Source: an uncultured Parasphingopyxis sp. (lineage in GTDB: Bacteria; Pseudomonadota; Alphaproteobacteria; Sphingomonadales; Sphingomonadaceae). Taken from it: a DNA stretch of 64,000 nt. Position numbers and translations under genes: made by a program. Where the stretch lies: NCBI GenBank assembly GCA_947259005.1, contig CAMYKP010000001.1, forward strand, positions 1 to 64,000, in the 5' to 3' direction. Under the pieces are notes generated by a model that was given only the letters and a program-made list of their open reading frames with translations, was not told the origin of the DNA and made no database searches. This document shows positions 29,245-40,758 of the stretch, piece after piece; the stretch's first letter is position 1; the number at the start of each line of letters is the position of its first letter.

Positions 29245-29359
29245 CTAATTCTCCCATGCCCCATCGTGATAGAGGCATATGGTTAAGGATATGTGGGTGT
29301 TTTGGCCTAAATTCAGAACTTTTCCGGCGCGGTACGGGCGGAATTCCTTCCGTCCCGGA

Positions 29360-31699
29360 CTAGCCGACAAGCCGGTGTTCCCATTTGCTGCCGACGATTT
29401 CTCTCGTCCGTTCGACCGGCATGGGCCGTCCGAACAGATATCCCTGGATCTGGTCACATCCGAGATCGCGCATCCGATTGAAATCTTCCGCTGTTTCAAC
29501 GCCTTCGGCGGTGATCGTCAAACGAAAACTGTTGGCCAGCATCACAATCGCCTTGATGATTGAAACCGTTTCTTCCTGCGTTGCAGCATTGCGAACGAAG
29601 CTGCCATCGATCTTCAGTTTGTGAAAAACAGCTTTGTTCAAATAGCCAAGTGACGAATAACCGGTTCCGAAGTCGTCAAGCGCGATGCCGACGCCCAGTC
29701 CTCGCAGTCGTTTCAATACGTCTACGGCATTGCCAGCACCGCTCATAAAGACGGATTCCGTAACTTCGAGCTCAAGCCGGTTCGCCGACATGCGGGCCTT
29801 TTGAAGCGCGTCTGACACGGTATTCGGTAGTGCGGGAACGACAAGCTGGACCGGAGAAACGTTTACAGCAATGGTGATGTCGTCGGGCCAGGTGGCGGCA
29901 TCCGAGCATGCCTGGCGCAATACCCATGCGCCCAATTGCTCGACGAGACCGCTTTCTTCGGCGATGGGGATGAACACAGCCGGAGATATCGGCCCGCGCG
30001 TTGGATGGTTCCAGCGCAGCAGCGCCTCAAACCCCGTCACGCGCTGCGTGGATGCAGACACCAAGGGCTGATAAAGAAGGTGGAACTGTTCGGTACCGAT
30101 TGCCTGACGCATATCATGTTCAAGCCGAACGCGTTCTTCAGCTTCGACCTGCATCTGCGGGTCGAAATTGCAGAATGTGGCGCGGCCCAGCGATTTCGCA
30201 TGATAGAGAGCGAGATCTGCCTTGCGCACCAGATCGTCGACCGTGTCGCCATCGATCGGGCCATAAGCGCAGCCGATGCTCAGGCCGATCCTGATCTGGA
30301 CATTGTCGATCATATAGGGATCGCTGACCGCTGCGATCAGCTTCTCGGCGAGCGCTTCCACACCGACCCGGCTTTGGGCATCGTTGACAACGACGGCAAA
30401 TTCGTCGCCGCCGATCCGCCCGACAGTTCCGCGGGTCCCGACGATCCCGCTCAGGCGCCGGGCTACGGTTTTGAGGACTGCGTCGCCTTTGGGATGTCCG
30501 AACGTGTCATTGACGGGCTTGAAGCCATCAAGATCAAGAAACATGACCGCGCACGAAACATTATTGTCAGTGGCATCACTGAGTGCGGTGTCCAGCAGGG
30601 TCCTGACCCGCGAACGGTTCGGCAGGCCCGTCAACACATCGAGATTGGCCAGATGCTGGAGTTTGGCATTCGAGCTTTTGGAGTCTGTTATATCGAGGCC
30701 GACGCCGCGATAGCCCTGAAAATCCCCATTCTCGTCGATTATGGGACTGCCGGACAGGGTGACCCACCGATGGGCTTTACCGGTGCCGAACTCAAGCTCG
30801 ATCTTGTCGAACCGTTCCTTCTTCGCGAGAATTTCAGGGACACCGGTCTGGTCTCCCAGTGCCGTCGAAAGCGACGTTCCGAGCAGCTGGTAGGTGGCGG
30901 CGCCAACCAACTCGCCCATGCGAGGCGATACATATGTCAGGCAGAACTGGCTATCGACCTGCCACAACCAGCCGGCCCCGCGATCCTCATATTCCTGCAG
31001 AAGATATCTGATATCCGCGCGCTTTGCAGCAAGGACGCCAGCACGATCGATCTGCCCCTGCCAGGAACGGGCCAGCAGGAGAAAACCGACCAATGCAGCG
31101 CCTGAAAAAGAGGTAAGAATGGCGATGCCCGGAAACGACGTGGCTCCGACGCCATAATAGGCTGCGAAGGCCAGTCCGAGGCCGAGTATGGATATCCAGA
31201 GCGTGATGGCCGCCGGGATCACCGCCACGGAAATGCCGCTCACCATCATCATAGCGACGAGACCGCCAGTAAAAGTATAGTTTATCGGTGCGCCGGATAA
31301 TGCCGCATATACAGGCATAGAAATCCAGATCGCTGCGCGAATTGCGCCGTCGAGCACTGCAACTCTGATCTTCATTACCGGTTGTTGATCTCGCCGGCGA
31401 ACGAGCGTCGTCCGATTCAGCCACCGAGCGGAAAGATAAGTTGCGGCAATAATCAGGCCAAGCCAACCGAGCAACCCCAGAAGCGGGAGATTTTTGTATT
31501 CAAGAAGGGCAAAAACGACTGCACAGATAGCCTGGGTAGCGCCCGCATAGAGTGTGAAACGGGACAGGATATTAAGCTGGGCGTTGCGCACTTCGCCGGC
31601 AGGGGCGTGGCGCTCTTCGATCCTGTGCGCAGGGCCACGAGCGTCGGCACCGCGCCGCATCGGCACTCCATGCTCCCGCTGGTTATCTTTTGCTGCCAT
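29360..31699 (-). CDS. Membrane PAS-GGDEF-EAL protein
   Basis: A 779-aa c-di-GMP enzyme: about six membrane helices (about 35-225), a PAS domain (about 235-350; GWLWQVDSQFCLTYVSP then GYRGVGLDITD), GGDEF (IGGDEFAVVV) and EAL (FEALLRWNHP, AVNVSPVQL, EVTESVF, ALDDFGTGYSS, KIDGSFV). Catalytic residues look intact in both halves. The PAS-GGDEF-EAL order is that of RpfR, a DSF receptor paired with RpfF in Burkholderia, but RpfR is soluble and this protein has a membrane region, so the match is only partial. It is transcribed in the same direction as the other GGDEF-EAL gene. Confidence 0.94.
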   Translation of the reverse strand: MAAKDNQREHGVPMRRGADARGPAHRIEERHAPAGEVRNAQLNILSRFTLYAGATQAICAVVFALLEYKNLPLLGLLGWLGLIIAATYLSARWLNRTTLVRRRDQQPVMKIRVAVLDGAIRAAIWISMPVYAALSGAPINYTFTGGLVAMMMVSGISVAVIPAAITLWISILGLGLAFAAYYGVGATSFPGIAILTSFSGAALVGFLLLARSWQGQIDRAGVLAAKRADIRYLLQEYEDRGAGWLWQVDSQFCLTYVSPRMGELVGAATYQLLGTSLSTALGDQTGVPEILAKKERFDKIELEFGTGKAHRWVTLSGSPIIDENGDFQGYRGVGLDITDSKSSNAKLQHLANLDVLTGLPNRSRVRTLLDTALSDATDNNVSCAVMFLDLDGFKPVNDTFGHPKGDAVLKTVARRLSGIVGTRGTVGRIGGDEFAVVVNDAQSRVGVEALAEKLIAAVSDPYMIDNVQIRIGLSIGCAYGPIDGDTVDDLVRKADLALYHAKSLGRATFCNFDPQMQVEAEERVRLEHDMRQAIGTEQFHLLYQPLVSASTQRVTGFEALLRWNHPTRGPISPAVFIPIAEESGLVEQLGAWVLRQACSDAATWPDDITIAVNVSPVQLVVPALPNTVSDALQKARMSANRLELEVTESVFMSGAGNAVDVLKRLRGLGVGIALDDFGTGYSSLGYLNKAVFHKLKIDGSFVRNAATQEETVSIIKAIVMLANSFRLTITAEGVETAEDFNRMRDLGCDQIQGYLFGRPMPVERTREIVGSKWEHRLVG

Positions 31700-31934
31700 T
31701 TTGTCCCGGCCCGATATAATTGGACCTCCTAATAGGCATGAAGACTTTGATGCTTGGTTAAGATGCGGTTGGGAATAAATATACCGAGTTTCCTGCCAGT
31801 CCCGGTTCGCAAGCCGCTGACAAAGGTCATTCGGTTGAAAATTTTGCGAAAGTCGCCAAATTCACATAGAGCACAGCCAATCACAATTCAGGGGTCGCCT
31901 CCGGTTTGCCCCTAGCGTTTTTAGGAGAGCATCG

Positions 31935-34115
31935 ATGCGCAAAACCCTATTTCTCGCCGTCAGCGGCCTTGCCCTGACGACAGCAATCACGCCTTTTGGA
32001 CAGGATGCCGCCATGGCCAATCATCACGCCGAAACTGCCGAAGCCCCGGCTGCCGACAACCCGCTGCTGGCGGACTGGACGGGACCGTTTGAAGGCGTGC
32101 CCCCTTGGGACGAGATGCGTCCCGAACATTTTTCGGGCGCTTTCGAGGTGGCAATGGCAGAAATGCGAGCCGAAGTGCAGGCGATCATCGACAATCCCGA
32201 AGCACCGAACTTCGAAAACACCAATCAGGCGATGGAACTGATCGGCGACCGGATGAGCAATGTGCAGTCGATGTTCGGGGTTGCGGTCAGCAATGTCAGC
32301 AATGACGAGTATCGGGCCGTGCAGGGCGAATGGTCGCCGCGGCTCGCATCCTTCTATCAGGAGCTTTATCTGCAGCCCGAACTGATCGCGCGCTATGCGG
32401 CCGTCTATGAAGGCCGCGAAGATGCTGACCTGACCCCGGAACAGTTGCGTCTCGTGGAGCGGGATTACGAGCAGCTGCTACGTCAGGGCGCGTTGCTCGA
32501 AGGCGCAGACCGCGAACGCCTTGCCGGCATCACGACAGAACTGGCCGGGCTCTTCAGCGAATTCAGCAACCGGGTGCTGGCGGACGAGGAAACCTTTATC
32601 GTCCTCGACAGTGAAGATGATCTGGCCGGGCTCCCGGACAGCTTTGTGAGCTCCATTCGGAGTGCAGCCGAGGAACGGGGAGTGGAAGGCTGGGCGCTCG
32701 TGAACACGCGCTCTGTCATGCAGCCCTTCCTGCAGAATTCGACACGCCGTGATCTGCGCGAGCAGGTGTATAACGCGTATATCAATCGCGGCGACAACGG
32801 CGACGATAATGATACGAACGAAATCATCGCCCAGATCCTTGCCTTGCGCGCTGAACGTGCGGCGTTGCTCGGTTTTGAAACCCATGCCCATTGGCGGATG
32901 GCCGATACAATGGCTGGGACGCCGGAAAATGCGACGGACCTGATGATGCGGGTTTGGCCTGCAGCAGTGGCCCGCGTTCATGAGGAAGTCGCCGATATGC
33001 AGGCGATTGCCGATGAAGAAGGGGCTGGGATCACGATCCAGCCATGGGATTACCGCTTCTATGCGGAAAAAGTCCGTCAGGCTCGGTACAGCATCGATGA
33101 GGCTGAAATCCGGCCTTATTTCCAGCTCGAAAACATGGTTCAGGCGATGTTCTACGCCGCTGGCCGTCTCTATGACCTGGAATTCACGGAGAATACGGGC
33201 GACGTTCCGGTCTTCCAGGAAGACGTGCGCACCTTTGCCGTCACGGATGGCCGCGATGGCTCCAATGTCGGGCTTTTCTATCTCGACACCTATGCGCGGA
33301 CCGGGAAACGTTCCGGCGCATGGATGACGACCTATCGCAGCCAGCAGACGCTTGGCGGTGAGCGCAATGTTCTGGCTTCGAACAACAATAATTTCACCGA
33401 GCCGCCGGCTGGCGAACCTGCCCTGATCAGCCTTGATGACGCCCGGACGCTGTTCCACGAATTCGGCCATGGCATCCATTATCTGTTGCAGGACGTCTAT
33501 TATCCGGGTCTGTCCGGAACGCCGCGCGACTTTGTGGAGTATCCGAGCCAGGTGAACGAGAACTGGGTGCTGACACCTGAAATCCTCAATCGCTTCGCCC
33601 GTCATGTGGAAACTGATGAGCCGATGCCGCAGTCACTGGTCGACCGGATCCAGGCGAGCGATACTTTCAATCAGGGCTTCTCCACGGTGGAATATCTGTC
33701 GTCGGCGATTGTCGACATGATGATGCACAACCGTACCGAGCCGGTCACCGATGTCGACGCATTCGAGCGGGAAACGCTCGCTGCGATCAATATGCCCGAC
33801 GAGATCGTGATGCGGCACCGCCTGCCACAGTTCAATCACCTCTTCTCGTCGGACGCCTATTCGGCTGGCTATTACAGCTATCTCTGGTCCGAAACGATGG
33901 ATGCCGACACCTGGGAAGCATTCGTCGAGAGCGGCGATGTCTGGAACCGCGAGATTGCGGACCGCTTCCGTGCGACCCTGCTGTCTACCGGCAACGAAAC
34001 CGACCGGGCCGAGGCCTATCGCCAGTTCCGCGGCCGCGATCCGGACGTCAATGCACTGCTCAGGAAGCGCGGATTTCCCGTTCCCGAAGCGGATACAGCC
34101 ACCACGGACGACTAG
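31935..34115 (+). CDS. M3 family metallopeptidase (Dcp-type peptidyl-dipeptidase), exported
   Basis: Zinc peptidase of 726 aa. The active site is HEFGH (His508-His512) in TLFHEFGHGIHYLLQ, and the downstream stretch with HRLPQFNHLFSSDAYSAGYYSYLWSE-like sequence is typical of oligopeptidase A/Dcp enzymes that trim peptides. Residues 1-28 look like a signal peptide (LFLAVSGLALTTAITP...AMA), which points to a periplasmic role as for other exported Dcp homologues in this group. TTAGGAGAG precedes the ATG. The dehalogenase gene starts 9 bases after the stop, so the two are probably co-transcribed. Confidence 0.94.
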   Translation: MRKTLFLAVSGLALTTAITPFGQDAAMANHHAETAEAPAADNPLLADWTGPFEGVPPWDEMRPEHFSGAFEVAMAEMRAEVQAIIDNPEAPNFENTNQAMELIGDRMSNVQSMFGVAVSNVSNDEYRAVQGEWSPRLASFYQELYLQPELIARYAAVYEGREDADLTPEQLRLVERDYEQLLRQGALLEGADRERLAGITTELAGLFSEFSNRVLADEETFIVLDSEDDLAGLPDSFVSSIRSAAEERGVEGWALVNTRSVMQPFLQNSTRRDLREQVYNAYINRGDNGDDNDTNEIIAQILALRAERAALLGFETHAHWRMADTMAGTPENATDLMMRVWPAAVARVHEEVADMQAIADEEGAGITIQPWDYRFYAEKVRQARYSIDEAEIRPYFQLENMVQAMFYAAGRLYDLEFTENTGDVPVFQEDVRTFAVTDGRDGSNVGLFYLDTYARTGKRSGAWMTTYRSQQTLGGERNVLASNNNNFTEPPAGEPALISLDDARTLFHEFGHGIHYLLQDVYYPGLSGTPRDFVEYPSQVNENWVLTPEILNRFARHVETDEPMPQSLVDRIQASDTFNQGFSTVEYLSSAIVDMMMHNRTEPVTDVDAFERETLAAINMPDEIVMRHRLPQFNHLFSSDAYSAGYYSYLWSETMDADTWEAFVESGDVWNREIADRFRATLLSTGNETDRAEAYRQFRGRDPDVNALLRKRGFPVPEADTATTDD

Positions 34116-34124
34116 GGTCGGCCT

Positions 34125-35033
34125 ATGACCATCGCAGCCGTTCGTACGCCCGAGGATCGTTTCGAAGACATTCCCGACTTCGATTATCCCGTCCATTATG
34201 CGGAGGATCTTCCGGGCTATGAAGGGTTGCGGGCGGCATGGATGGATACGGGGCCGGAGGATGCGGACCGCGTGTTCCTCTGCCTGCACGGCGAGCCGAG
34301 CTGGAGCTTTCTCTATCGCAAGATGATCCCGGTGTTCCTCGAAAGCGGAGCCCGGGTCATCGCGCCGGATTTCTTCGGGTTCGGGCGGTCGGACAAGCCG
34401 ACAGAGGCCGAGACATACAGTTTCGATTTCCACCGCGATCATATTCTGGCGCTTGTCGATCGGCTCGACCTCAAAAATATCACATTGGTGGTCCAGGATT
34501 GGGGCGGGCTGATCGGGCTTACCCTGCCTGTCGACGACCGGTTTCGCGCCCGTTTTTCCCGGCTGATCGTCATGAATACCGGGCTGGGCGTCGGAAAACC
34601 GCCGGGCGAGGGCTTCATGGCATGGAAAAACTATGCCGCTTCGACGCCTGACCTGCCGATTGCGGAGCTGATCGCGCGGGGCACACCGCATCTGACCGAT
34701 GCCGAAAAAGCGGCTTATGACGCGCCGTTTCCATCATCCGAATTCAAGATGGGCGCACGCCGTTTCCCCGAGCTTGTCCCGGTTTCACCGGAGATGGACG
34801 GGGTCGAGCTCGGGCTCAAGGCTCAAGCCTTCTGGAAAGACGATTTCGATGGCTTGAGCTTCATGGCGATCGGCGATGCCGATCCCGTTCTCGGGCCGGA
34901 CGTGATGCAGGCGCTGCGCAGAAACATCAAAGGTTGCCCGGAACCGATGATGGTCGAGGGCGGCGGCCATTTTGTGCAGGAATGGGGCGAACCCATTGCG
35001 CGGGCCGCATTGGAGCATTTCGGAGACGCCTGA
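34125..35033 (+). CDS. Haloalkane dehalogenase, subfamily I (DhlA-like)
   Basis: Alpha/beta hydrolase of 302 aa that should cleave carbon-halogen bonds. Active-site residues of the DhlA type are present: the nucleophile Asp125 and halide-binding Trp126 in LVVQDWGGLIG, a second halide Trp167 in FMAWKNY, the acid Asp253 in IGDADPVLGPDVM and His282 in GGGHFVQEWG. The LHGEPSWSFLYRKM segment carries the oxyanion-hole region. The paired tryptophans and acid position mark subfamily I. Natural substrates are unknown. No halo-acid or alcohol dehydrogenase gene is adjacent, so it is not part of a visible degradation pathway. Confidence 0.88.
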   Translation: MTIAAVRTPEDRFEDIPDFDYPVHYAEDLPGYEGLRAAWMDTGPEDADRVFLCLHGEPSWSFLYRKMIPVFLESGARVIAPDFFGFGRSDKPTEAETYSFDFHRDHILALVDRLDLKNITLVVQDWGGLIGLTLPVDDRFRARFSRLIVMNTGLGVGKPPGEGFMAWKNYAASTPDLPIAELIARGTPHLTDAEKAAYDAPFPSSEFKMGARRFPELVPVSPEMDGVELGLKAQAFWKDDFDGLSFMAIGDADPVLGPDVMQALRRNIKGCPEPMMVEGGGHFVQEWGEPIARAALEHFGDA

Positions 35034-35042
35034 CGCGCGGAA

Positions 35043-35780
35043 CTAACGACGCGCCGTCAGAACCGGGTCCATCTCGGAATGGAGCGTTAAAGCACCATCG
35101 TCGCTGACCTCGAGGGTGATGACGGTGCCGAGCGCGGTGAAGAGCTGATGCTCCAACCGGCTGATTTCGGGATTGATGCAGGCGCGCCGGGTTGATGCGA
35201 TCGGCCCGACACTGAAACCGTCATCCAGAGTGTATTGCGCCGTGAACCGGTTGCAGCCGCCATAGCCTGACATACCTCCCGAACCGTCGAAGGTGATCGT
35301 GATGCCGGCATTGTCCGGCACCGTGTCGCCCATCAGCTCGGTCACGGTCCAGTCCGCACCCTGCAGCACCTCCTGCGGGTCGCCGCCGCATCCCGAAAAG
35401 GCCAGGCCATCGACAAAGACGCGGACCGACTTGGGATAGGGGGTGTCGGACATGCCATCGCTGCACAGTCCGTCCTCGATCAGCACGATGAAGTCGCGCT
35501 GACCTTCATTTTCCGATCGACTGCTGAAAACGGTTGCACCTCCGGAATACAGTGCTTCCGTCCGGACCGCTTCAGCGGAGAGCAGGTCGAAATGCTCGAA
35601 CGACAGCCGCTCTTCGCCAATGGTCAACGTCCAGAATGGTTCTGTTCCATGCCCCCGGAATCCCGTCCAGGGATCGGAAACCTCCTCCGTCTCAGCGCCA
35701 TGATGATCGGCATTGGCGGGAACCATTGGCAACACAGCAAGCGCAGCAAAGGCGGCGAGGGGTTTGGCTAGCGTTTTCAT
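35043..35780 (-). CDS. Exported META-domain protein
   Basis: A 245-aa protein with a signal peptide (about 1-24, ending ANA). The N-terminal half contains the GTEPFWTLTIGEERLSF motif found in COG3650-like envelope proteins. The C-terminal half (about 140-240) is a META/HslJ domain (WTVTELMGDTVP...MSGYGGCNRFTAQY). Such proteins are linked to envelope stress or motility, but their activity is unclear. Several Cys could form disulfides. It converges with the dehalogenase gene and is divergent from the bkd operon. Confidence 0.83.
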   Translation of the reverse strand: MKTLAKPLAAFAALAVLPMVPANADHHGAETEEVSDPWTGFRGHGTEPFWTLTIGEERLSFEHFDLLSAEAVRTEALYSGGATVFSSRSENEGQRDFIVLIEDGLCSDGMSDTPYPKSVRVFVDGLAFSGCGGDPQEVLQGADWTVTELMGDTVPDNAGITITFDGSGGMSGYGGCNRFTAQYTLDDGFSVGPIASTRRACINPEISRLEHQLFTALGTVITLEVSDDGALTLHSEMDPVLTARR

Positions 35781-35861
35781 GCCCTTATTCTTGCACGCGA
35801 GGCACCGGCAATCAACGGCGAGGCCTCCTGTCCCGATGATGACTATCCGAGAGCCGTGTAA

Positions 35862-38237
<2,376 letters not shown>

Positions 38238-38251
<14 letters not shown>

Positions 38252-39503
38252 ATTCAAGCTCCCCGATATCGGCGAAGGCATTGCCGAGGCAGAGATTGTT
38301 GCCTGGCATGTAAAGGTCGGCGACCAGATCGAAGAAGATCAGGGCATTGCGGACGTGATGACCGACAAGGCGACGGTCGAGATGGAATCGCCGGTTTCCG
38401 GCAAGGTTCTGGAATTGAACGGCGAAGAGGGCGAGATGCTGGCCATCGGTTCGGTCCTTGCCGTGATCGAGACGGACGACATTCCCGACGAAGACGATGT
38501 TGCGCCGGTTGTTAAAGAAGCTGCTCCGGAGCCCGAAGAGGAAGAACCGGCCGAAGCTGCGAGTGAGCCGGAAGTTGCGGCCCCCGCGCCGACACCTGCG
38601 CCTCAGCCAGCTGCTGAGGCGGCTCCCGCGCCGGCTCCCAGCGCACCCATTCTCGCGTCACCAGCCGTGCGTCAGCGCGCCCGAGACCTTGGTGTCGACC
38701 TGTCCCAGGTCCATCCGCATGGCGACCGCATCCGGCATTCCGATCTCGACGCCTATCTGACCTATGGTAGCGGGCAGGGATATCAGGCACCCGGCCGATC
38801 ACGGAAGCGCGAAGACGAAGAGATCAAGGTTATCGGCATGCGCCGCCGGATCGCCGAGAATATGGCTGCCGCCAAGCGCAACATCCCGCATTTCACCTAT
38901 GTCGAGGAATTCGACGTAACCGAGCTGGAGGATATGCGCGGCGACCTGAACGGTTCGCGCGGCGACCGGCCCAAGCTCACCGTGCTTCCCTTCATCATCG
39001 CGGCAATCTGCAAGACCCTGCCCGATTTCCCGATGATCAACGCAACCTATGACGATGAAGCCGGCAAGATCACGCGCCATGGCGGGGTGCATCTCGGCAT
39101 GGCGACGCAGACCGATGCTGGCCTCACCGTGCCCGTCATCCGCAATGCGCAGGACATGAATGTCTGGCAGCTGTCGCTCGAAATTGCCCGGCTCTCGGAA
39201 GCTGCCCGCACCGGCAAGATCAAGAGCGAGGAACTGGCCGGCGGTACGCTGACCCTGACATCGCTCGGACCCTTGGGCGGCATTGCGACCACACCGGTCA
39301 TCAACCGGCCCCAGGTCGCGATCATCGGCCCGAACAAGATTGTCGAACGCCCGGCGATCATCGATGGCGAGCTGGAAGCCCGCAAGCAGATGAATCTTTC
39401 CATCTCCTGCGACCACCGCGTCGTCGATGGCTATGATGCTGCAAGCTATGTCCAGGCGCTCAAGAAACTGATCGAAACACCGGTCCTGATTTTCACCGAC
39501 TAG
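38238..39503 (+). CDS. bkdB: Branched-chain 2-oxoacid dehydrogenase E2 (dihydrolipoyl acyltransferase)
   Basis: The core acyltransferase, 421 aa. Order: lipoyl domain (about 1-80; Lys44 in DVMTDKATVEM is the lipoylated residue), a Pro/Ala/Glu-rich linker, a peripheral subunit-binding domain (ASPAVRQRARDLGVDLSQV) and the catalytic domain with SCDHRVVDGYDAA. I use GTG 38238, preceded by GGAGGA at a good distance, because VATYKFKLPDIGEG is the normal E2 start; the longer frame inside E1 beta is not family-like. No E3 gene is adjacent, so lipoamide dehydrogenase must come from elsewhere. Confidence 0.95.
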
Positions 39504-39508
39504 GGCCG

Positions 39509-39541
39509 GTTTGGCGGGATAGGCTGCCTGTTCCGCCAAAC
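39509..39541. terminator. Hairpin after bkdB
   Basis: Perfect 9-bp arms (GTTTGGCGG and CCGCCAAAC) enclose a 15-base loop, 5 bases after the E2 stop. There is no U-run behind it, so it may be a weak terminator or an RNA-end stabiliser separating bkd from the peptide gene. Confidence 0.45.
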
Positions 39542-39614
39542 ATTACAAAAGCTTCATTATTTTCCGGGGTCAACCTGTCCTAACCTGTTTGTTGAACAAG
39601 CAGGGGGATTGGAC

Positions 39615-39752
39615 ATGGAAGACCGTCATATCGATATCGAGGAGCTGCCGGAGCTGGAGACCAGCGTGGCGGCGCACGGATCGAGCGTGCAGGAGGAAGT
39701 TGGCGGGGCGCAATGTGTCGCCATTCTGATCATCAGTCCGCCCAACGCCTGA
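39615..39752 (+). CDS. Short peptide of 45 residues, possible precursor peptide
   Basis: A small gene with a strong ribosome binding site (AGGGGGAT, about 7 bases before ATG). The product is very acidic in its first two thirds (MEDRHIDIEELPELETS then QEEVGG) and then changes to a short hydrophobic tail with one Cys (AQCVAILIISPPNA). A charged leader and a distinct core with a possible GG boundary are what ribosomally made, modified peptides look like. The next gene starts 13 bases on. I know no family for it, and no peptidase-transporter or classic modifying enzyme is present, so precursor status is inference. The gene itself is probably real, given its start signal and spacing. Confidence 0.65.
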   Translation: MEDRHIDIEELPELETSVAAHGSSVQEEVGGAQCVAILIISPPNA

Positions 39753-39765
39753 GCGGGTACTCGCC

Positions 39766-40758
39766 GTGCAGCCGCGTGACGATTTTCGTGCCTGGCTTGG
39801 CGATGGTGTCCGCCAGAATGCCGGACGGGACCGAACGACCGCCGCTCGCCGCCGACTGGTAGGGCTTTCTCCGGTTGCAACCTTTTTGCGAGCGGTCGAC
39901 GGGCCGGGGGAAGGCGATGGTGACGCTATCGGCGCGGCGATTGAGAGGCTTTTCGCCGACACGGCATGGGTGAATTCGCTGGTCCGGGACTGGATCGGCG
40001 AGGCGATGGAGGATCGCTTCTTCGTGCCGCCATACCGCGCTGCGTCGGGCGATTTTCATGAAAGCGCGTTGCTGCTCGAACTGCCGGTCGTCACAATTTC
40101 TCTTTGCGCGATCGATCCCGCCAGGCTGTCGGCCCGCAAACGGGAGAGAGCGGGGAAGGGGTCGATCTTCTTTCCCGGCAACCGCACCTGGTTGAGATTC
40201 ATCGAAACCGGCGGGCTTCACATGTCCTTCTGGGGCGCGCCAGACTGCGCTGATTCCGTTGTCACCGAGGCGGCTCCATGTGTGCGAACGGGCGTGAGAG
40301 AGATCGGTCCGGGCGAACTGGTCGCCATCGATATGGCGAGGCAAAGCTATCTGTTCGATCACGCCGAGCGCCCGGTGCTTTTCCTGCTTGCCGAGATGCG
40401 CGTTGGCGGCGCTGTGCTGGCGCGGGAATATGATGCGGAATCGGGCCGGCTTGTCGGCCAGAGCAGCGGATCGGAGATCTGGTCCCGCATCCAGATGATG
40501 GTGAGCTATCTCGGGCTTTCGGGAGCAAGCGGCGCCGCTGCCGCTTTCGAGCGGATCATTGCCGAGGCGCCTTTCCATATCCGCTGGCATGTGATGCGGG
40601 AATGGCTGGCATTCGATCCCGGATCGGCCATGCCGGCACTGATCGAAATGGCCGGTAATGATCCTCATCATGAGGTCCGGGCGGCTGCCCTCCAAACGCT
40701 GGCCCTGCTTGAGTGCCATTCACATTCAGAGGACCGGGCCGCATGCCGCTCGAGCTAG
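39766..40758 (+). CDS. Unknown protein with cupin-like core and HEAT-like C-terminus (first paralogue)
   Basis: Not a family I can name. The 330-aa protein has a helical N-terminus (about 1-95), a beta-rich middle (about 100-230; ESALLLELPVVTISLCAIDP...GLHMSFWGAPD...IGPGELVAIDM) that reads like a cupin fold, and a C-terminal part (about 245-325) with HEAT-like helices (HIRWHVMREWLAFD, HHEVRAAALQTLALL). It shares this layout with the next gene, but the metal-binding His pair seen there is not evident here. The GTG start lies 13 bases after the peptide stop; the end overlaps the next gene by 16 bases. It probably works as a partner of that protein. Confidence 0.72.
   Translation: MQPRDDFRAWLGDGVRQNAGRDRTTAARRRLVGLSPVATFLRAVDGPGEGDGDAIGAAIERLFADTAWVNSLVRDWIGEAMEDRFFVPPYRAASGDFHESALLLELPVVTISLCAIDPARLSARKRERAGKGSIFFPGNRTWLRFIETGGLHMSFWGAPDCADSVVTEAAPCVRTGVREIGPGELVAIDMARQSYLFDHAERPVLFLLAEMRVGGAVLAREYDAESGRLVGQSSGSEIWSRIQMMVSYLGLSGASGAAAAFERIIAEAPFHIRWHVMREWLAFDPGSAMPALIEMAGNDPHHEVRAAALQTLALLECHSHSEDRAACRSS

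Noticed and set aside
29936..31105. 389-codon plus-strand open frame
   Set aside because: Antisense to the PAS-GGDEF-EAL gene; no family resemblance or start signal.
39615..39752. Reading the peptide as a double-glycine bacteriocin
   Set aside because: A GG occurs before the hydrophobic tail, but there is no peptidase-containing ABC exporter, immunity gene or lanthipeptide enzyme nearby.
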